A stretch of DNA of 64,000 nt from Ceratotherium simum simum (GCF_000283155.1 NW_004454229.1:7950534-8014533), one strand, 5' to 3'. Counted from the first letter of the stretch, positions 47,650-60,034 are shown. Notes: generated from the letters alone by a model not told the origin. Made by a program: numbers and translations.

Positions 47650-49330
47650 CAGTCCTGAACACATGGTCACTTGGTATCCCATGGTCAAGCTGGCAGCCTT
47701 TCTGTCGTCTGGTATATGACCAGAGCATTATTCCTAGGTGTAGAACATGATGCCTTTAGAACCTAAAGAATCCTGCCAAGTGTTTTTGCTCCCTTCTTTA
47801 TGGTAGCATGTGCAAGATGTAGGAATTTGTCTTTTAATGGAGGATATGTCCAGCATGCCCTTGACCACTGGACCCCTAAGGACTTTACTGACGTGGCAGA
47901 TCTCTGAATCTTTGTGGGTCTTATTTCCCACCTTCCAGAGTACCTTTATCTTCCCACGGCCACCAGTGTGCCAGATACTTGTTGCTCATTCTCTTCGATC
48001 AACATCACGTCATCAATGTAACGCATCAGTCTGATGTTCCATGGGATGTCCTAAGGTTCAAATCTCTTTAGATTATATTATAATAGACAATGTACAAATT
48101 AAAATGGACTTAGCCAAATTGTACATGAATATTTTGTCTCTCCCATGTGAATGCTAACTTTTTAAAATCTTCTTTTCTGATTGGAATAGGAAAGAACGCA
48201 TTCATCAAGTCAAGCTTCCTAAGGCCCTGTTAATCTTCTCTATCAAAGACACCACATCTAATACAGTGGCAGCACTGGGGCCACTTCTTGACTGAGCTTG
48301 CAGTAGTCTACAGTCATTCTCCAGGATCTATTTGGTTTCAGCAGGGACCAGATTAGCGAATACAATACGATAGGGTCTTCTATTCCTACATACTTGAGTG
48401 ACTCTAATCTCCTCCATCCCATAGGGATGTGATATTGTTTTTGATTTGCTTTCTTAGCCAGGGTGAGAAAGGCATTGTCCGAAGCTTCTCCTTGGTTTCT
48501 CTATTATGATAGCTCTTATCCCACAGACCCAATGTGGGGGTTACTCCAGCTGCCAAGTATGGAAATTCCATTTGTACATTTAGGGACTGGGGAAATGACC
48601 AAGGTGGGCTTGTGGACCCAGTGGACTGATTGTTAGTCAACCTTTGGCCAAGATTCCATTTACAGGGCTGTTATATGCCCTGACTCTAACAGGGGATCTG
48701 TGATAATTCTCCATGTCTCTGAGTTCCCCTTTCCCTAATGAACCAAGTAAATGGCTGGAGTTCCCTTGGGAGAAGGACTGTGGGAATTAACACAGTATAT
48801 ACTTGTTGTGGTATGTCCTTCCTCATGGGAACTGAGCCACATCTTCAGTCAACAAGTTCTCAATCTGAAAACTGGCTCGGGTATGGGGACTAGGCAAGGG
48901 ATTGGAACATTTTATTGGGACAACTTCCTTCAGTCTCTTGCTATCTTTGGATTATATGTATTATGCAGTATCCTCATTGACTGCCCATCCATTTTGCCTA
49001 TAGGGATGTGGTGGTATATGAGCCATCTCTACAACTATCTATAGCTCAAGCCTCCTGGCTGCCATTCCAACTTTACCTGTCATTATGATAACTGCAAAGT
49101 CCTGACTAATGATAGTTAAGCACCACCACCTGACCTCTGTTGCTCCATTGAGGGAGGGAGGGTAGCAAATCCACATTACAATCAACAAATCAACCTCTGT
49201 GACAACTCTCCTACCTCTGTGACAAGTCTATGGGTATTCAACAGAACATACACTTTCTGGCCAGAGAAGAGAGAGCCGTTTGTTCTATGAGTCTCGGAGT
49301 AGAAAAGCAGCATCATAGACTGGATGTGTT
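47650..49330 (-). pseudogene. Decayed ERVL pol (RT and RNase H), antisense
   Basis: Minus-strand translation shows the reverse-transcriptase words TVDYCKLSQEVAPVLP near 48270-48320 and the active-site motif YIDD near 48000-48025, then connection and RNase H-like sequence down to about 47650. Upstream (48350-49330) is probably protease and the RT start. Frames are short (65-78 codons) and stop-ridden, so no enzyme is made. Assignment to ERVL follows from the motifs and the MLT2-like LTRs nearby. Confidence 0.7.
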
Positions 49331-49492
49331 TCCTTTTGCTTCCAACTGTCCCTAAGAGGTGAGCATCAGGCCTGTCCTCTTATGGGGCTGGTTGAGAATG
49401 GTCCTCACTTTTGTGTGATTAGCTAAGAAACAGGAGCCAAGTAGAATACTGCATCAAATTGGAGATGGCCAACATTCAGGGGAAGATTTGAA

Positions 49493-52115
49493 TCTTTCAA
49501 CAAGAAAATAATGCACAGAAAAGAAACTTATAGGCTCATATCCCTGATGAAAACAGATGTAAAAATCATCAACAAAATATTAGCAAACTAAATTCAATAG
49601 TATATTAAAAGGATCATATACCATGATCAAGTGGAATTTATCCAGGGATACAAGGATAGTTCAACATCTGTAAATCAATCAACGTGATACATCACTTTAA
49701 CAAAATGAAGGATAAAAATCATATGGTTATCTCAATAGATGCAGAAAAAGCATTTGACAAGATTCAACATTGATTCATGATACAAACTCTCAACAAACTG
49801 GATATAAAGGTAACATGCCTCAACATAATAAAGTCCATTTATGACAAGCCCACAACTAACATCATACTCAATGGTGAAAAGCTAAAAGCTTTTATTCTAA
49901 GATCAGGATCAAGATAAGGATGCTCACCCTTGCCACTTTTATTCAACACAGTACTGGAAATCCTAGGCAGAGCAATTAGGCAAGAAAAAGAAATAAAATG
50001 CATCCAAGTCAGAAAGGAAGAAGTAAAATTGTCTCTATTTGCATATGACATTATATTATATACAGAAAAGCCCAAAGATATACCCAAAAAACTGCTACAA
50101 CTAATAAACAAATTCAATAAAGTTGCAAGATATAAAATCAATATACAAAAATCAGCTATGTTTCTGTGCACTAAAAACATACTATCAGAGAAATTAAGGA
50201 AACAATCCCATTTAAAATTGCATCAAAAACAAAATAATTAGGAATAAATTTAACCAAGGAGGTTAAAGATTCATACACTGAAAACTATAAGACATTGATG
50301 AAAGAAATTGAAGAAGACACAAATAAATGGAAATAAATATTCTGTGCTCATGGATTGGAAGAATTAATATTGTTAAAATGTCCATGCTACCAAAGCAATC
50401 TACAAATTCAATGCAATCTCTATCAAAATTATAATGGCATTTTTCACAAACTAGAACAAACAATCCTAAAATTCATGTGGAGCCACAAAAGGCTCTGTAT
50501 AGTCAAAGCAATCTTGAGAAAGAAGAAAAAAGCTGGAGGTATCACACTTCCTGATTTCAATCTATTTTACAATGCTATGATAATCAAAACAGTATGGTAC
50601 TGGCATAAAAACAGACACATAGATCAATGGAACAGAATAGAGAGCCTAGAAATAAACTCATGCATAAATTAATGACAAAGGAGGAAAGGATAGTCTCTTC
50701 AATAAACGGTGCTGGAAAAACTGAACAGCCACATGCAAAAGAATGAAACTGGACCCTTATCTTACACCATACACAAAAATCAACTCAAAATGGATTTAAG
50801 ACCTGAAACCGTAAAACTCCTAGAAGAAAACACAGGGGGTGAGCTCCGTGACATCAGTCTTGGCAATGATTTCTTGGTTTTGACACCAAAAGCAAAAATG
50901 AAAATAAGTGGGACTACATTAAACTAAACAGCTTCTGCACAGCAAAGGAAACTATCAGCAAAATGAAAGGGCAACCTACAGAATGGGAGAAAATAATTGC
51001 AAATCATATATCTGATAAGGGGTTAATATCCAAGATATATAAAGAACTCACACAGCTCAACAACAACAACAAACAATCTGATTAAAAAATGGACAGAGGA
51101 ACTGAATACACATTTATCCAAAAAAAAAAAAAAAATACAAATAGCCAACAGGTACATGAAAAGCTGCTCAACATCATAATCATCACAGAAATGCAAATCA
51201 AAACCACAATGAGCTATCACGTCACAGTTAGAATGCTATCACCAAGAAGACAAGAGATAACAATGTTGGTGAGGATGTGGAGAAAAGGGAATCCTTTTCG
51301 CTGTTGGTGGGAATGTAAATTGGTGCAGCCACTATGGAAAACAGTATGGACGTTACTCAAAAAATTAAAGATAGAACTGTCATATGATCCAGCAATCCCA
51401 CTTCTGGGTATGTATCCAAAGGAAATGAAAATGGGATCTTGAAAGGATATCTGCACTCCCATGTTCATTGCAACATTATTCACAATAGCAAAGATATGGA
51501 AACAACCTAAGTGTCCACCAATGGATGAATAGATAAAGAAGATGTGGTATATATATGTTTGTGTGTGTGTATATGTGGTATATATGTATGTGTGTGTATA
51601 CACACACACACACACACAATGGAGTATTATTCAGCCATGAGAAAGAAGGAAAACCTGCTGTTTGCAATGACATGGATGGACCTTGGGGACCTTATGCTAA
51701 GTGAAATAAGCCAGCCAGACAGAGAAAGACAAACACTGAATGGTATCATTTATATGTGGAATCTAAAAAAAAGTCAAACTCAGAAAGAGAAAGTAGAAAA
51801 GTGGTTGCCAGGGAGAGGAGCGGTTGGTAAAAGAGTACAAACTTTCAGCTATAAGATGCATATGTTCTGAGGCTCTAATGTATAACACTGTGACTATAGT
51901 TGATAACACTGTATTGTACAATGGAAATTTGCTAGAAGAGTAGAACTTACATATTCTCACCAAAAATGATAAATATTTGAGGTGATGGATGTGTTAATGA
52001 ACTAGGTGGGAGGAATCCTTTCACCGTGTATACATATATCAAATCATCACAATGTACACTTTAAATATCTTACAATTTTATTTGTTAATTATACCTCAAT
52101 AAAGCTGAAAAAGTA
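49493..52115 (+). mobile_element. 5'-truncated L1 LINE, best preserved
   Basis: It begins inside the ORF2 reverse-transcriptase domain (CATATCCCTGATGAAAACAG at 49538) and runs through the C-terminal part to the 3' UTR, ending TACCTCAATAAAGCTG with an A-rich tail. Longer frames at 49930-50241, 50355-50672, 50709-50927 and 51089-51442 are collinear ORF2 pieces separated by stops and frameshifts. At 50038-50055 the RT motif reads FAYDII where L1 normally has two adjacent Asp after Ala, so the first catalytic Asp is lost. A TA/TG repeat lies at 51547-51619. It is dead and truncated, and interrupts ERV DNA on its left. Confidence 0.92.
51547..51619. repeat. TA/TG/CA microsatellite inside L1
   Basis: Alternating purine-pyrimidine DNA with a 20-bp perfect palindrome at 51589-51608 (TG run meeting CA run through TATA). 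It has expanded within the L1 3' UTR. The sequence could form Z-DNA or a cruciform. Confidence 0.9.
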
Positions 52116-52384
52116 GTCTTTATAAAAAAAAATTTTAAATAAATATTTGTGAAAAAATGCAGAAATCTATGCAAAAACATATATAAAAACTAACTACATT
52201 TCAAATTTAAGATTGGGTCCAAAATTCAAACTTTTGTATTAAAATCAAATTGCTTTGTAGCTACATTTCTACTTTAAGATGACAGAAAAAAAAAATCTTT
52301 TTCATAGTTGTCCTTTATTGGATAGCCCTGAGTCTCACTGACGGGGGGTATTTCTCCAGAGTCACCTCAACAAGATGGGAACTC
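52116..52384. other. AT-rich DNA after the L1 tail
   Basis: A-rich start, then unrecognised. Confidence 0.4.
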
Positions 52385-52600
52385 ATCACGCTGACATTTG
52401 TTTAATATCTGTGTTCTCTGCTTACCTTCAAGCTTCTTAAGATAAAGCCCACATCTATCCTGCCCACTTCTCTATCACCATGTCTAGCATAGTGCCTGGT
52501 CTTTGGCTTAGCATAGTGTCTGGCAATATTTATTTATTCATTAATTCATTCATTTATTATTCAATAATTACTGGATGAGTGAGCAATAGATGCATAGATT
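52385..52600 (+). mobile_element. L2 LINE 3' end
   Basis: CTTCAAGCTTCTTAAGATAA, CATGTCTAGCATAGTGCCTG and the (ATTC)-like ending TTCATTAATTCATTCATTTA match the L2 3' UTR in plus orientation. The AGCATAGTG.CTGG word occurs twice, a small internal duplication. Confidence 0.75.
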
Positions 52601-53270
52601 AATATATTCCATCAAATTAAATGTAGATTCTTAGTTATCCTTTGCCTAGTGTGGATGTCTTCTCTCCTTCTCAGTCACAAATAGATGTTATCTCTTCAGC
52701 CCTTTAAGTGGAAGAAACCCAGGAGGATGTAACCTTTCACTCAGAGAGAGGAAGGAATACAGTAGATGTGAGCAATTGGGAATCCTCCCCACCTCAGTGC
52801 TTTGATAGTGTTTTAACGAGACAGACCCATGTCTATTTCCTTTGCCCCGTCCACCTCCCTCCTATATCATATATCCCTATTGAATCTCTCATTCTCAGCA
52901 GTACCTAATGCTAGTCTTAATATATCAGAAGAAACAAAGAGTGATCTTTTCAAAGTTTCTTAGGTTCAACACTGCCCATGTAGCATCTCTTGTGACTTGG
53001 TCTCAGCCTCTAGAGGCACTGAGTCATTGTTTCTTTTTTGGGCAACTTCTGAGTCATGAGCCTTGTTGTCTCAGAAAACTTACAGCTCTTCACCTTATCA
53101 TCTCATTTGATCCTCCCAATGGTCCTATGAGGTAAGAGACCAAATGTCATGCATGGAAAAATCAGCGAACAAGAAAATCATAATAGAAGGATTTTCATTT
53201 CTCTCTACTATTTATTAGTTGTGTGATCTTAGGCAACTCTCATGACACTCATAAAAATAAATAGGTTTTA
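52601..53270. other. Intergenic DNA with MIR scraps
   Basis: CATCTCATTTGATCCTCCC (53099) and TTATTAGTTGTGTGATCTTA (53212) are MIR-like scraps. No gene seen. Confidence 0.4.
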
Positions 53271-53274
53271 TTAG

Positions 53275-53665
53275 ATTCTACACTCAAATACTTAATGAGT
53301 GTGATTTATGTGCCTGGTTCTAGATGCTGGAGACACACTGGGACATAAGACAGGTAAGTTCTCTTTTCTCACAGAGCTTTCCTTCTAGTGTGGTACAGAC
53401 AAAGGAAAAGGCAGCAAATAGATAAGAAAATTTGGGGTATTAATAAATGCTATCAAGAAAATTTAAAAAGAGTGATGTATTAAATAGTGACCAGTGGAAG
53501 CTATTTTGATTGGGAGGTCAGAAAAAGCCCCACACATGAAGGGGTGAAACTTTTTCATATTTGAAAGAAAAGAAGGAGTCAGCCGTAGGAAGTTTCAGGT
53601 GAAGAGCTTTCCAGGCAGAGGAAACAGATATTTAGAGCTGATTGCAAAAGTTCTAGGACAGCACA
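53275..53665 (+). repeat. Ancient mammalian-wide repeat (copy A)
   Basis: GTGCCTGGTTCTAGATGCTG, ATAAATGCTATCAAGAAAA, GGGAGGTCAGAAAAAGCC and GCTTTCCAGGCAGAGGAAAC are in the same order as in the segment at 62735-63405. I recognise the type as a common old repeat but cannot name it. Confidence 0.6.
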
Positions 53666-53679
53666 AGCTTAGCTGTCCC

Positions 53680-53780
53680 TGACAGTTCTTATCACTGGTG
53701 GCTCCCATCTTACAGATGATGATCCTAAGTCCTGGAGCAATGAAGCAACTTGCTCAAGAGTAAATGTTAAGTTCTTGTAA
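53680..53780 (-). repeat. MIR-like fragment
   Basis: CTTACAGATGATGATCCTAAG and GAAGCAACTTGCTCAAGAG resemble an inverse MIR core. Diverged. Confidence 0.45.
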
Positions 53781-53844
53781 GAGCATCTTGTAAAAGATTC
53801 AGACCCATAAATTCTCTCTTAAAGAGAATGTTTTTCACCACTTT

Positions 53845-54245
53845 AATTCTTAGATACCTTAGTTCAGACCCTCATGACCCCACCCATGGCTTATTTCAGT
53901 TGATTCCTAATTGGTCATTCAGCATCCATGTCCAGTTCCTTCGTCCTCCCCAACCCAACCCCACTTCCTCTTCCATATTGAAGATGGCTGGAGTTATGCT
54001 TCTAATACACAAGTCTAATTATGTCCTTCTTCATTTTGCTTTAAACACCTTCTGTGGCTGCCAGCAGCCTAAGGATAAAATTCAAGCTTCCAACTCATTC
54101 AATCCAGTCCCAACATTTTCAACCTTATCTCTTAACCATCATCTTTCCTCACATCATCCCTTTAGGCTCAGTAAGTGAAATGCTATGCCATTTTACGCCT
54201 CCATGTCTCTAAACATACTGTTCTCTTTTACTGGTAAACTCCAAT
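53845..54245 (+). mobile_element. L2-like LINE fragment
   Basis: CTTAGTTCAGACCCTCATG, CACAAGTCTAATTATGTCC, CTGTGGCTGCCAGCAGCC and CGCCTCCATGTCTC occur in the order of an L2-type region just before the 3' end. The 116-codon frame at 53828-54178 is a remnant without function. Confidence 0.6.
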
Positions 54246-54329
54246 CATCTTGCAATTACTCAGATGACATTTAGTGTGTAAAGTGTGTCACTTCCTTATC
54301 TATGTCAACATAACACTGTTGCTCTATTA

Positions 54330-56850
54330 TAGTAGTTTCCATATCTATTTCCAACTGTCTATTTCAAATTGGCTTCCTTCGCTTAGTAATAAGCATTTAA
54401 GATTTCCTTTGTAATGCTCCTTTTTTTCCTTATTTATATCTGAGTTTCTGACCTATATCATTTTTCTTCTTCCTGAAGAATTTCTTTTAAAATTTCTTGC
54501 AAGGCAGGTCTACTGGTAACAAATTCTCAATTTTTGTTTGTCTGAGAAAGTCTTTATTTCTCCTCTACTTTTGAAGGATAATTTCCCTTGATACAGAATT
54601 CTAGGTTGGTATTTTTTTCCCTTCTGACACCTCAAATATTTCACTCCACTTGTGAAAGATAATTTTACAGTGTACAGAGTTCTAGGCTAGTGGGCTTTTT
54701 TCTATCAATACTTTAAATACTTAACTTCACTCTCTCTTGCTTGCATAGTATCTGAGAAGTTTGATGTAATTCTTACCTTTGTTCTTCCTCTCTTGCTTGC
54801 ATAGTATCTGAGAAGTTTGATGTAATTCTTACCTTTGTTCTTCTATAGGTAAGGTGTTTTTTTCCTCTGGCCTCTTTCAGGATATGTTCTTTATCTTTGA
54901 TTTTCTATTGCTTGAAAATGATACGTCTAGGTGTAGTGGGTTTTTTTTTTTTTTTTTAACATTTATCCTGCTCAGTGTTTTCTAAACTTCTTGGACTTGT
55001 GCTTTGGTGTCTGACACTAATTTCGGGAAATTTCCAGTCATTATTATTTCAAATATTTCTTCTGTTCCTTTCTCTCTTTCTTCTCCTTCTGTCATTCCCG
55101 TTGTGCATATGTTAACACCTTTCATAGTTGTCTCAGTCCTTGGATATTCTGTTCTGTTTTTTCCAGTCTTTGTTCTCTTTGCTTTTTGGTTTTCAAGGAT
55201 TCTACTGATATATTCTCTGGCTCAGATAGTGTTTTCTCAGCCTTGTCTAGTCTACTAATAAGCTCATCAAAGGTATTCTTCATCTCTCTTATAGTGTTTT
55301 ATAATCTCTAGAATTTTTTTTGGTTCTTTCTTAGGATTTTCATCTCTCTGCTTACATTGCCCATCTGTTCTTGCATGCTGTCTACCTTATTCATTAGATT
55401 CCCTTAGCATATTAATCATAGTTGTTTTAAATTCTTGGTTTAATTATTCCAACATCTCTGCCATGTCTGGTTCTGATGCTTTCCCTATCTCTTCAAATTG
55501 TGTTTTTTGTCTTTTGGTATGCCTTGTAATTTTTTCTCAATAGACGGACGTGATACACTACATAATACTAGCTGCCGTAAATAGGCCTGTAGTAACGTGG
55601 TATGGGAAGAGGACAAGTGTTCTCTAGTCCTATGATTAGGTCTCATTCTTTCAGTGACCCTATCCCTGTGGACTGTGAACTTAACACGTTTCTCAGTTTT
55701 TTCCCTCCCCCCAAGGTGAGACAGGATGGCTAGCACGGACTAGAGTTGGGAATTTCCCTTCCCCTAGCTCAGTCAGGCTCTGGTTAACTAGTTTCCCCTA
55801 AGGGCGGGCCTTGTTAAGAAGAATAGAGTGCTCTGGTATATTTCAAAAGGATTCTTTTTCCCCCCTCTTCTCTCCAGAAGCCCGAGGGGATTTTTCTTAG
55901 ATATTTACTGTGGGAATCTGGTTAAGCTCTTGGAGGTAAATCTCACATTATTGTGAAGGCCCCCCTAAAACTCCCCTGGATTTTTGACTCAGACTTGTAC
56001 TCACTGAGCCTCCAGCATCTCATCAATTCCAGTTCAGGTTTTCCTACCGTGGCACTGGTCCCTGAGGTGGTTTCCACTTGTGAATCTCTGCTTCAGTAAG
56101 CTGTGACTCCCTGTATTTGCTCTTCTGTTTCTCCAATCTTGGGGGTAGTTGTTTGCTCTGTGTCCTCCCCTCTCTCGTGTATCCAAGAAGAGTTGTTGAT
56201 TATTCAGTCTGTTCAGCTTTTTACTTGTTAGGAAGGAGTGGAGACTTCCAAGCTCCTTACGTGTGGCTACTGAAAGTCTGTGTAAGAATTTTTGATTGGC
56301 TGATGGATTTTCTGAATGTCACATTGTTGAGCGTCTGGATTTGTTACCTTCCTTTAAAGAACATAGGGATTTATTCTGCAAGTGGCTAATATTACTTTCA
56401 GAGCAGCTTTACTTTTGGTAAGCTTTGTTAGGATGGGTCTAAGGTATTTTTTTCCTTAGATATAATTTAGTTCCCCAACTAAAGCATGCCTCTTCTTGGG
56501 TCTTGAGCAAATGACCCCGGTGTTCCACTATGTCTCTCCATTCTGGCTGTTTGGTACTCAGAGAGCCCTATGTGAGCTCTGAGAATTTTGCAGCTTACAC
56601 ATTCCCAGTTGTTCTTTGCCCCTACTCATAGAATTTCATCCTACGCGTCAGTGGCTTTGTATTGAGAATATAATAAAAGGTAACCATCTCTTCCCTCTTT
56701 TTCTGGAGCTTTTCCTCTGCATGGCTTTCTTCTCTCTAGAACTCTGCAACTTCTAGCCCTCTCTATTGGAGAAGTTGTTTTACTGTTGCCAAATATAAAA
56801 CATTTTTAAAAATTTATTTTGTTCATTTATCCAGTTGTTTTCAGTGAGAA
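54330..56850 (-). mobile_element. Antisense L1 (ORF1 and 5' region), second copy
   Basis: The plus strand shows TTTCTTGCAAGGCAGGTC (54495), TGAGAAAGTCTTTATTTCTCC (shortened family word), GATACAGAATTCTAGGTTGG (54590), CATTGCCCATCTGTTCTTGC (55356), ATGTCTGGTTCTGATGC (55464) and a 5' part CCTATGATTAGGTCTCATTC (55629). The order equals that of 33.3-35.0 kb. A perfect 56-bp tandem duplication lies at 54732-54843. ORFs are broken. Confidence 0.8.
54732..54843. repeat. Perfect 56-bp tandem duplication
   Basis: Copy 1 (54732-54787) and copy 2 (54788-54843) are identical and start CTCTCTTGCTTGCATAG. The host L1 is old and diverged, so identity implies the duplication is recent or an assembly error. 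Confidence 0.97.
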
Positions 56851-56889
56851 AGTAAGTCTGTTCTCAGTTACTCCATCACAGCCAGAAGT

Positions 56890-58765
56890 AGATATTCAGA
56901 AATGCCAAGCTTTTGAATGTTAGACAATCTGGGTCTAAAATATCTCAATGTGGCTTTATTTTGCATTTCTCTGATTATTAATGAAATTAAATTTCTTTTT
57001 CTAAGTTTATTGGCTATTTGTGCTTCTTCTACTCATTTCTTTAGCCTATTTTTAAAATTGGATTGTCTTTTCCTTGTTGATTTATATGAATACTTCGAAT
57101 ATTTTGGTACTAATTCTTTGCCAATTATATTATTGCATATATTGGCTCCAAATATCTTGTTAGTCTTCTCACTTTACAATGTATTTGTTTTATAGAAATT
57201 TGATTTTGTTTTAAATATGGATAACTATACCAATTTTTAATGTTTTTTCTTTAATAGTTCTTTAGTTTCTTCAAAAGGTTTTAGAGTTTCACTTCTCATA
57301 TTTGTGGCTTTAATTGATTTTTGTGTAGAGTATGAGGTAGAAAGCTAATTTTATTTTTTTCTGTAAGTATGTGCAATATCATCCATTCCATTTATTGGAA
57401 TAATCCTTTTTACTCTGTTGATCTACAAGGCTACACATGTCATATAACAGGTTTCCATGTGTACATGGTTCTGTTTCTGAGCTCTGTATTCTTTTCATTG
57501 GTCTGATTGTGCATGTGGATTTTTGCTAATTGCATGTGGTTTTAATCACTAGAGCTTTATGATAAAGCTTGATCTCTGGTAGAGCAAGACTCAGCACTTT
57601 GTTTTGTTCTTTCAGATTTTTCTTAGCTATTCTTGGCCCTTTGAGTGCAGTGAAAAATACTGTTAAGATTGGCTTTGAATTTATAAATTTATTATGGAGA
57701 ATTGACATCTTTACTCTATTGAGTCTATCCAACCATTAACATAATATATATCTGTATTTACTCAGGTTTTCTTACTATCCTTCAATAATTCTTTATAATT
57801 TTCCTAATTATAGGAAAGGCATGAATACCTTTTAATTACACTTATTCCTAAATAAGTTAAAGTTTTTAATCACTATTTAAATGGAATCTGTATTTTTCTA
57901 TTACATTTTTCTGGCTGTTGCACTTGTACAGAAGTATATTTGATTTTTGTATATTTATCTTATATCTGCCAACTTTGCTGAATTATTTAATTAGATCTAA
58001 TATAGACTGTCTATGAATCTCTTGAGTTTTTTGCAAGACAATTATATTGTCTACAAATAAGGACAGTTATCTCTCGTCCTTTATAATTTCTATTCCTATG
58101 TTTTTCAATTTCTCTTTTAATAGCATTGCATAGGACTCTTACTACAACATTGATTAGAAGCAGAAATAGTTCTGTTGTTTCACCATCAACCATGGTGTTT
58201 GGTAGGTTTTGACAGATACTTTCATAAGATTAAGGACGTTTCTTTCTAATCACAGTTGATTAGGATTTTTTTTTGATCTTGAATGAGTGCTGAACATTTT
58301 AAATGTTTATTCTACGTCTATTGAGATGGTTGTTTATTTTTTCCCTTATATCAATGTAGTCAACTATATAATAGACTTTCTAATGGTGAACTGTCCCTGC
58401 TTCCTGAGTAAACATTACTTGCTCATGGTGTCTTTTTTAAAAATAACTCAGCTTAAATCTACATGTTAATATTTTATTTAGTATTTTTGCATCTGGACTT
58501 GTTTTTACTTTATATACAGATCATTTTTATTGCAATCCAACTTTCTTTAATGTCTACTAGTTTATTTTAGATTTCTATTTTTTCATGAGTAATTTATATT
58601 TTTCCTGAAATGTAACCATTTCATCTGTTTGCAAATGTAGTCACATTAAAATAATTCTTGGTAATCACTTCATTCTTTATGATAAATTATGTTTGTCAGA
58701 GATATTCTGGAATTTTTAGAGTGATTTGAGGGTCTATGCATTTGTTTCATGAAAGTGGTATTACA
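56890..58765 (-). mobile_element. Antisense L1 (ORF2 RT and 3' part)
   Basis: Inverse L1 ORF2 words: CTCTGATTATTAATGAAATT (56970), TCCATTTATTGGAATAATCC (57388), GAGCTTTATGATAAAGC (57553), CCAACTTTGCTGAATTA (57969), CTACGTCTATTGAGATGG (58312). The 3' end lies on the left, so this element is separate from the one ending at 56850 although both point the same way. All frames are shadows or broken. Confidence 0.75.
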
Positions 58766-58864
58766 GTGAATTCCCCACCACCCTCCCCCCACAACACAGC
58801 TGCCAAACTCAGTGACATCTTCACACAGACTATCACTAAAACTTCCATCTCATGGAAACAGGGC

Positions 58865-58990
58865 CTGATGATCTAGTAGTGTGGAAGTATGTATTATCTC
58901 CTTCTAACAGATAAAGAATTTGAGGTTCAAGGGGTGTAAGAAAGCTACCCAAATTTAAAAGCTATTTAGTGTGGAGTTAGGGTTTTTTTA
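58865..58990 (-). repeat. MIR-like fragment
   Basis: TATTATCTCCTTCTAACAG and AAAGAATTTGAGGTTCAAG resemble the inverse MIR core. Confidence 0.5.
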
Positions 58991-59019
58991 AAATCCACAA
59001 CTCCAGCTTTTTCCATCAC

Positions 59020-59205
59020 AGTGGCCTCTCTCAGTATGTGGTCTGACAAGTACCTGCAGCAGAATCACCTGGGGCATTTGATTAAAAATTCTCATTCCTG
59101 GGCCCCACCCCAGATATACTGAATCAAAATCTCTGGGGGCCTGGGAATCTGCACTGTAAACAAATTCCATAGAGGATTTTACCCACTAAATTTTGAGAAC
59201 TTTGG
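59020..59205 (+). mobile_element. MER5A-like hAT transposon
   Basis: GCAGAATCACCTGGGGCATT, TGGGCCCCACCCCAGATATA, CTGAATCAAAATCTCTGGGG and ATTTTGAGAACTTT follow MER5A order through to its terminal inverted repeat. Confidence 0.85.
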
Positions 59206-60030
59206 TACCTAGAGTGGCTTACTTATTAAGTCACTCGACAAAGTAGAATACTCACTAAGTCATTTAATACTGAATTTTCATCTCTGGTGGCTGGCTTTCC
59301 TGGTTCAGGAAATTATTACCAAAATTCTCATGCACTTACCCCATTTAAAAGAAAAAAAAGGTACTGCTGACTTCAGTGTAAATATTCAGGGCATTTCTGC
59401 AACTGGCTGAGAGCCCCAAATGCACACATGGCACCAGGAAAAGAGTTGTACAAACTTGGGGACATGGAAGTATTTGCAAAGGAAATGAAGTAAGAAAGCA
59501 GACGTAAGAATGGGACTTACGGATCTCCACATTACAATGAGAAATATTATACCAAAGCTCCAATAAAGAAGTCTTTAAAAGTCTTTCTTGGTTCTTTATC
59601 AGCTAAGAGATTTTTCTCTTTTATCTGTCATTTGGTTTTGGTTTCTCTTTTGCATTTGTTTTCTTCCTGGTACTTGGAAGTTCCTGTATGTTGATTTTCT
59701 GGAAGAGGATTAAAGAAGAACAATTTCTCTTCTCCATTCTTTACCTTTATTGACAATTGCCACCCTCTGTGGCACCCAACTAAATGCCTTCATTTAGTAC
59801 TCATTCAATATCTCATTCATATATTCATTCTGCAAACAGATATCAAGGCTTGGACACTGTGGCGGGTGGTGCGAGCCTTACCATGGAAGATGGTGTGATT
59901 TACCAGCGGAAAATTGTAAACACAGTCAGAAGTTGAAAATGCTAAAAAACATGGTGCCTCTCTGGCTGAGAGAATTGACATTTTAAAAAGGACTGGAGAG
60001 AGGGTAAAGGTGAATTTTAGAGTACTAAGC
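59206..60030. other. Intergenic DNA with an ancient repeat scrap
   Basis: The part 59815-59990 (CTGCAAACAGATATCAAGG, TTGTAAACACAGTCAG) may be another copy of the repeat at 53.3 kb. No gene seen. Confidence 0.35.
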
Positions 60031-60034
60031 CGCC

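Noticed and set aside
51217..51615. 132-codon minus frame
   Set aside because: Antisense of the L1 ORF2 end and of the TG/CA microsatellite.
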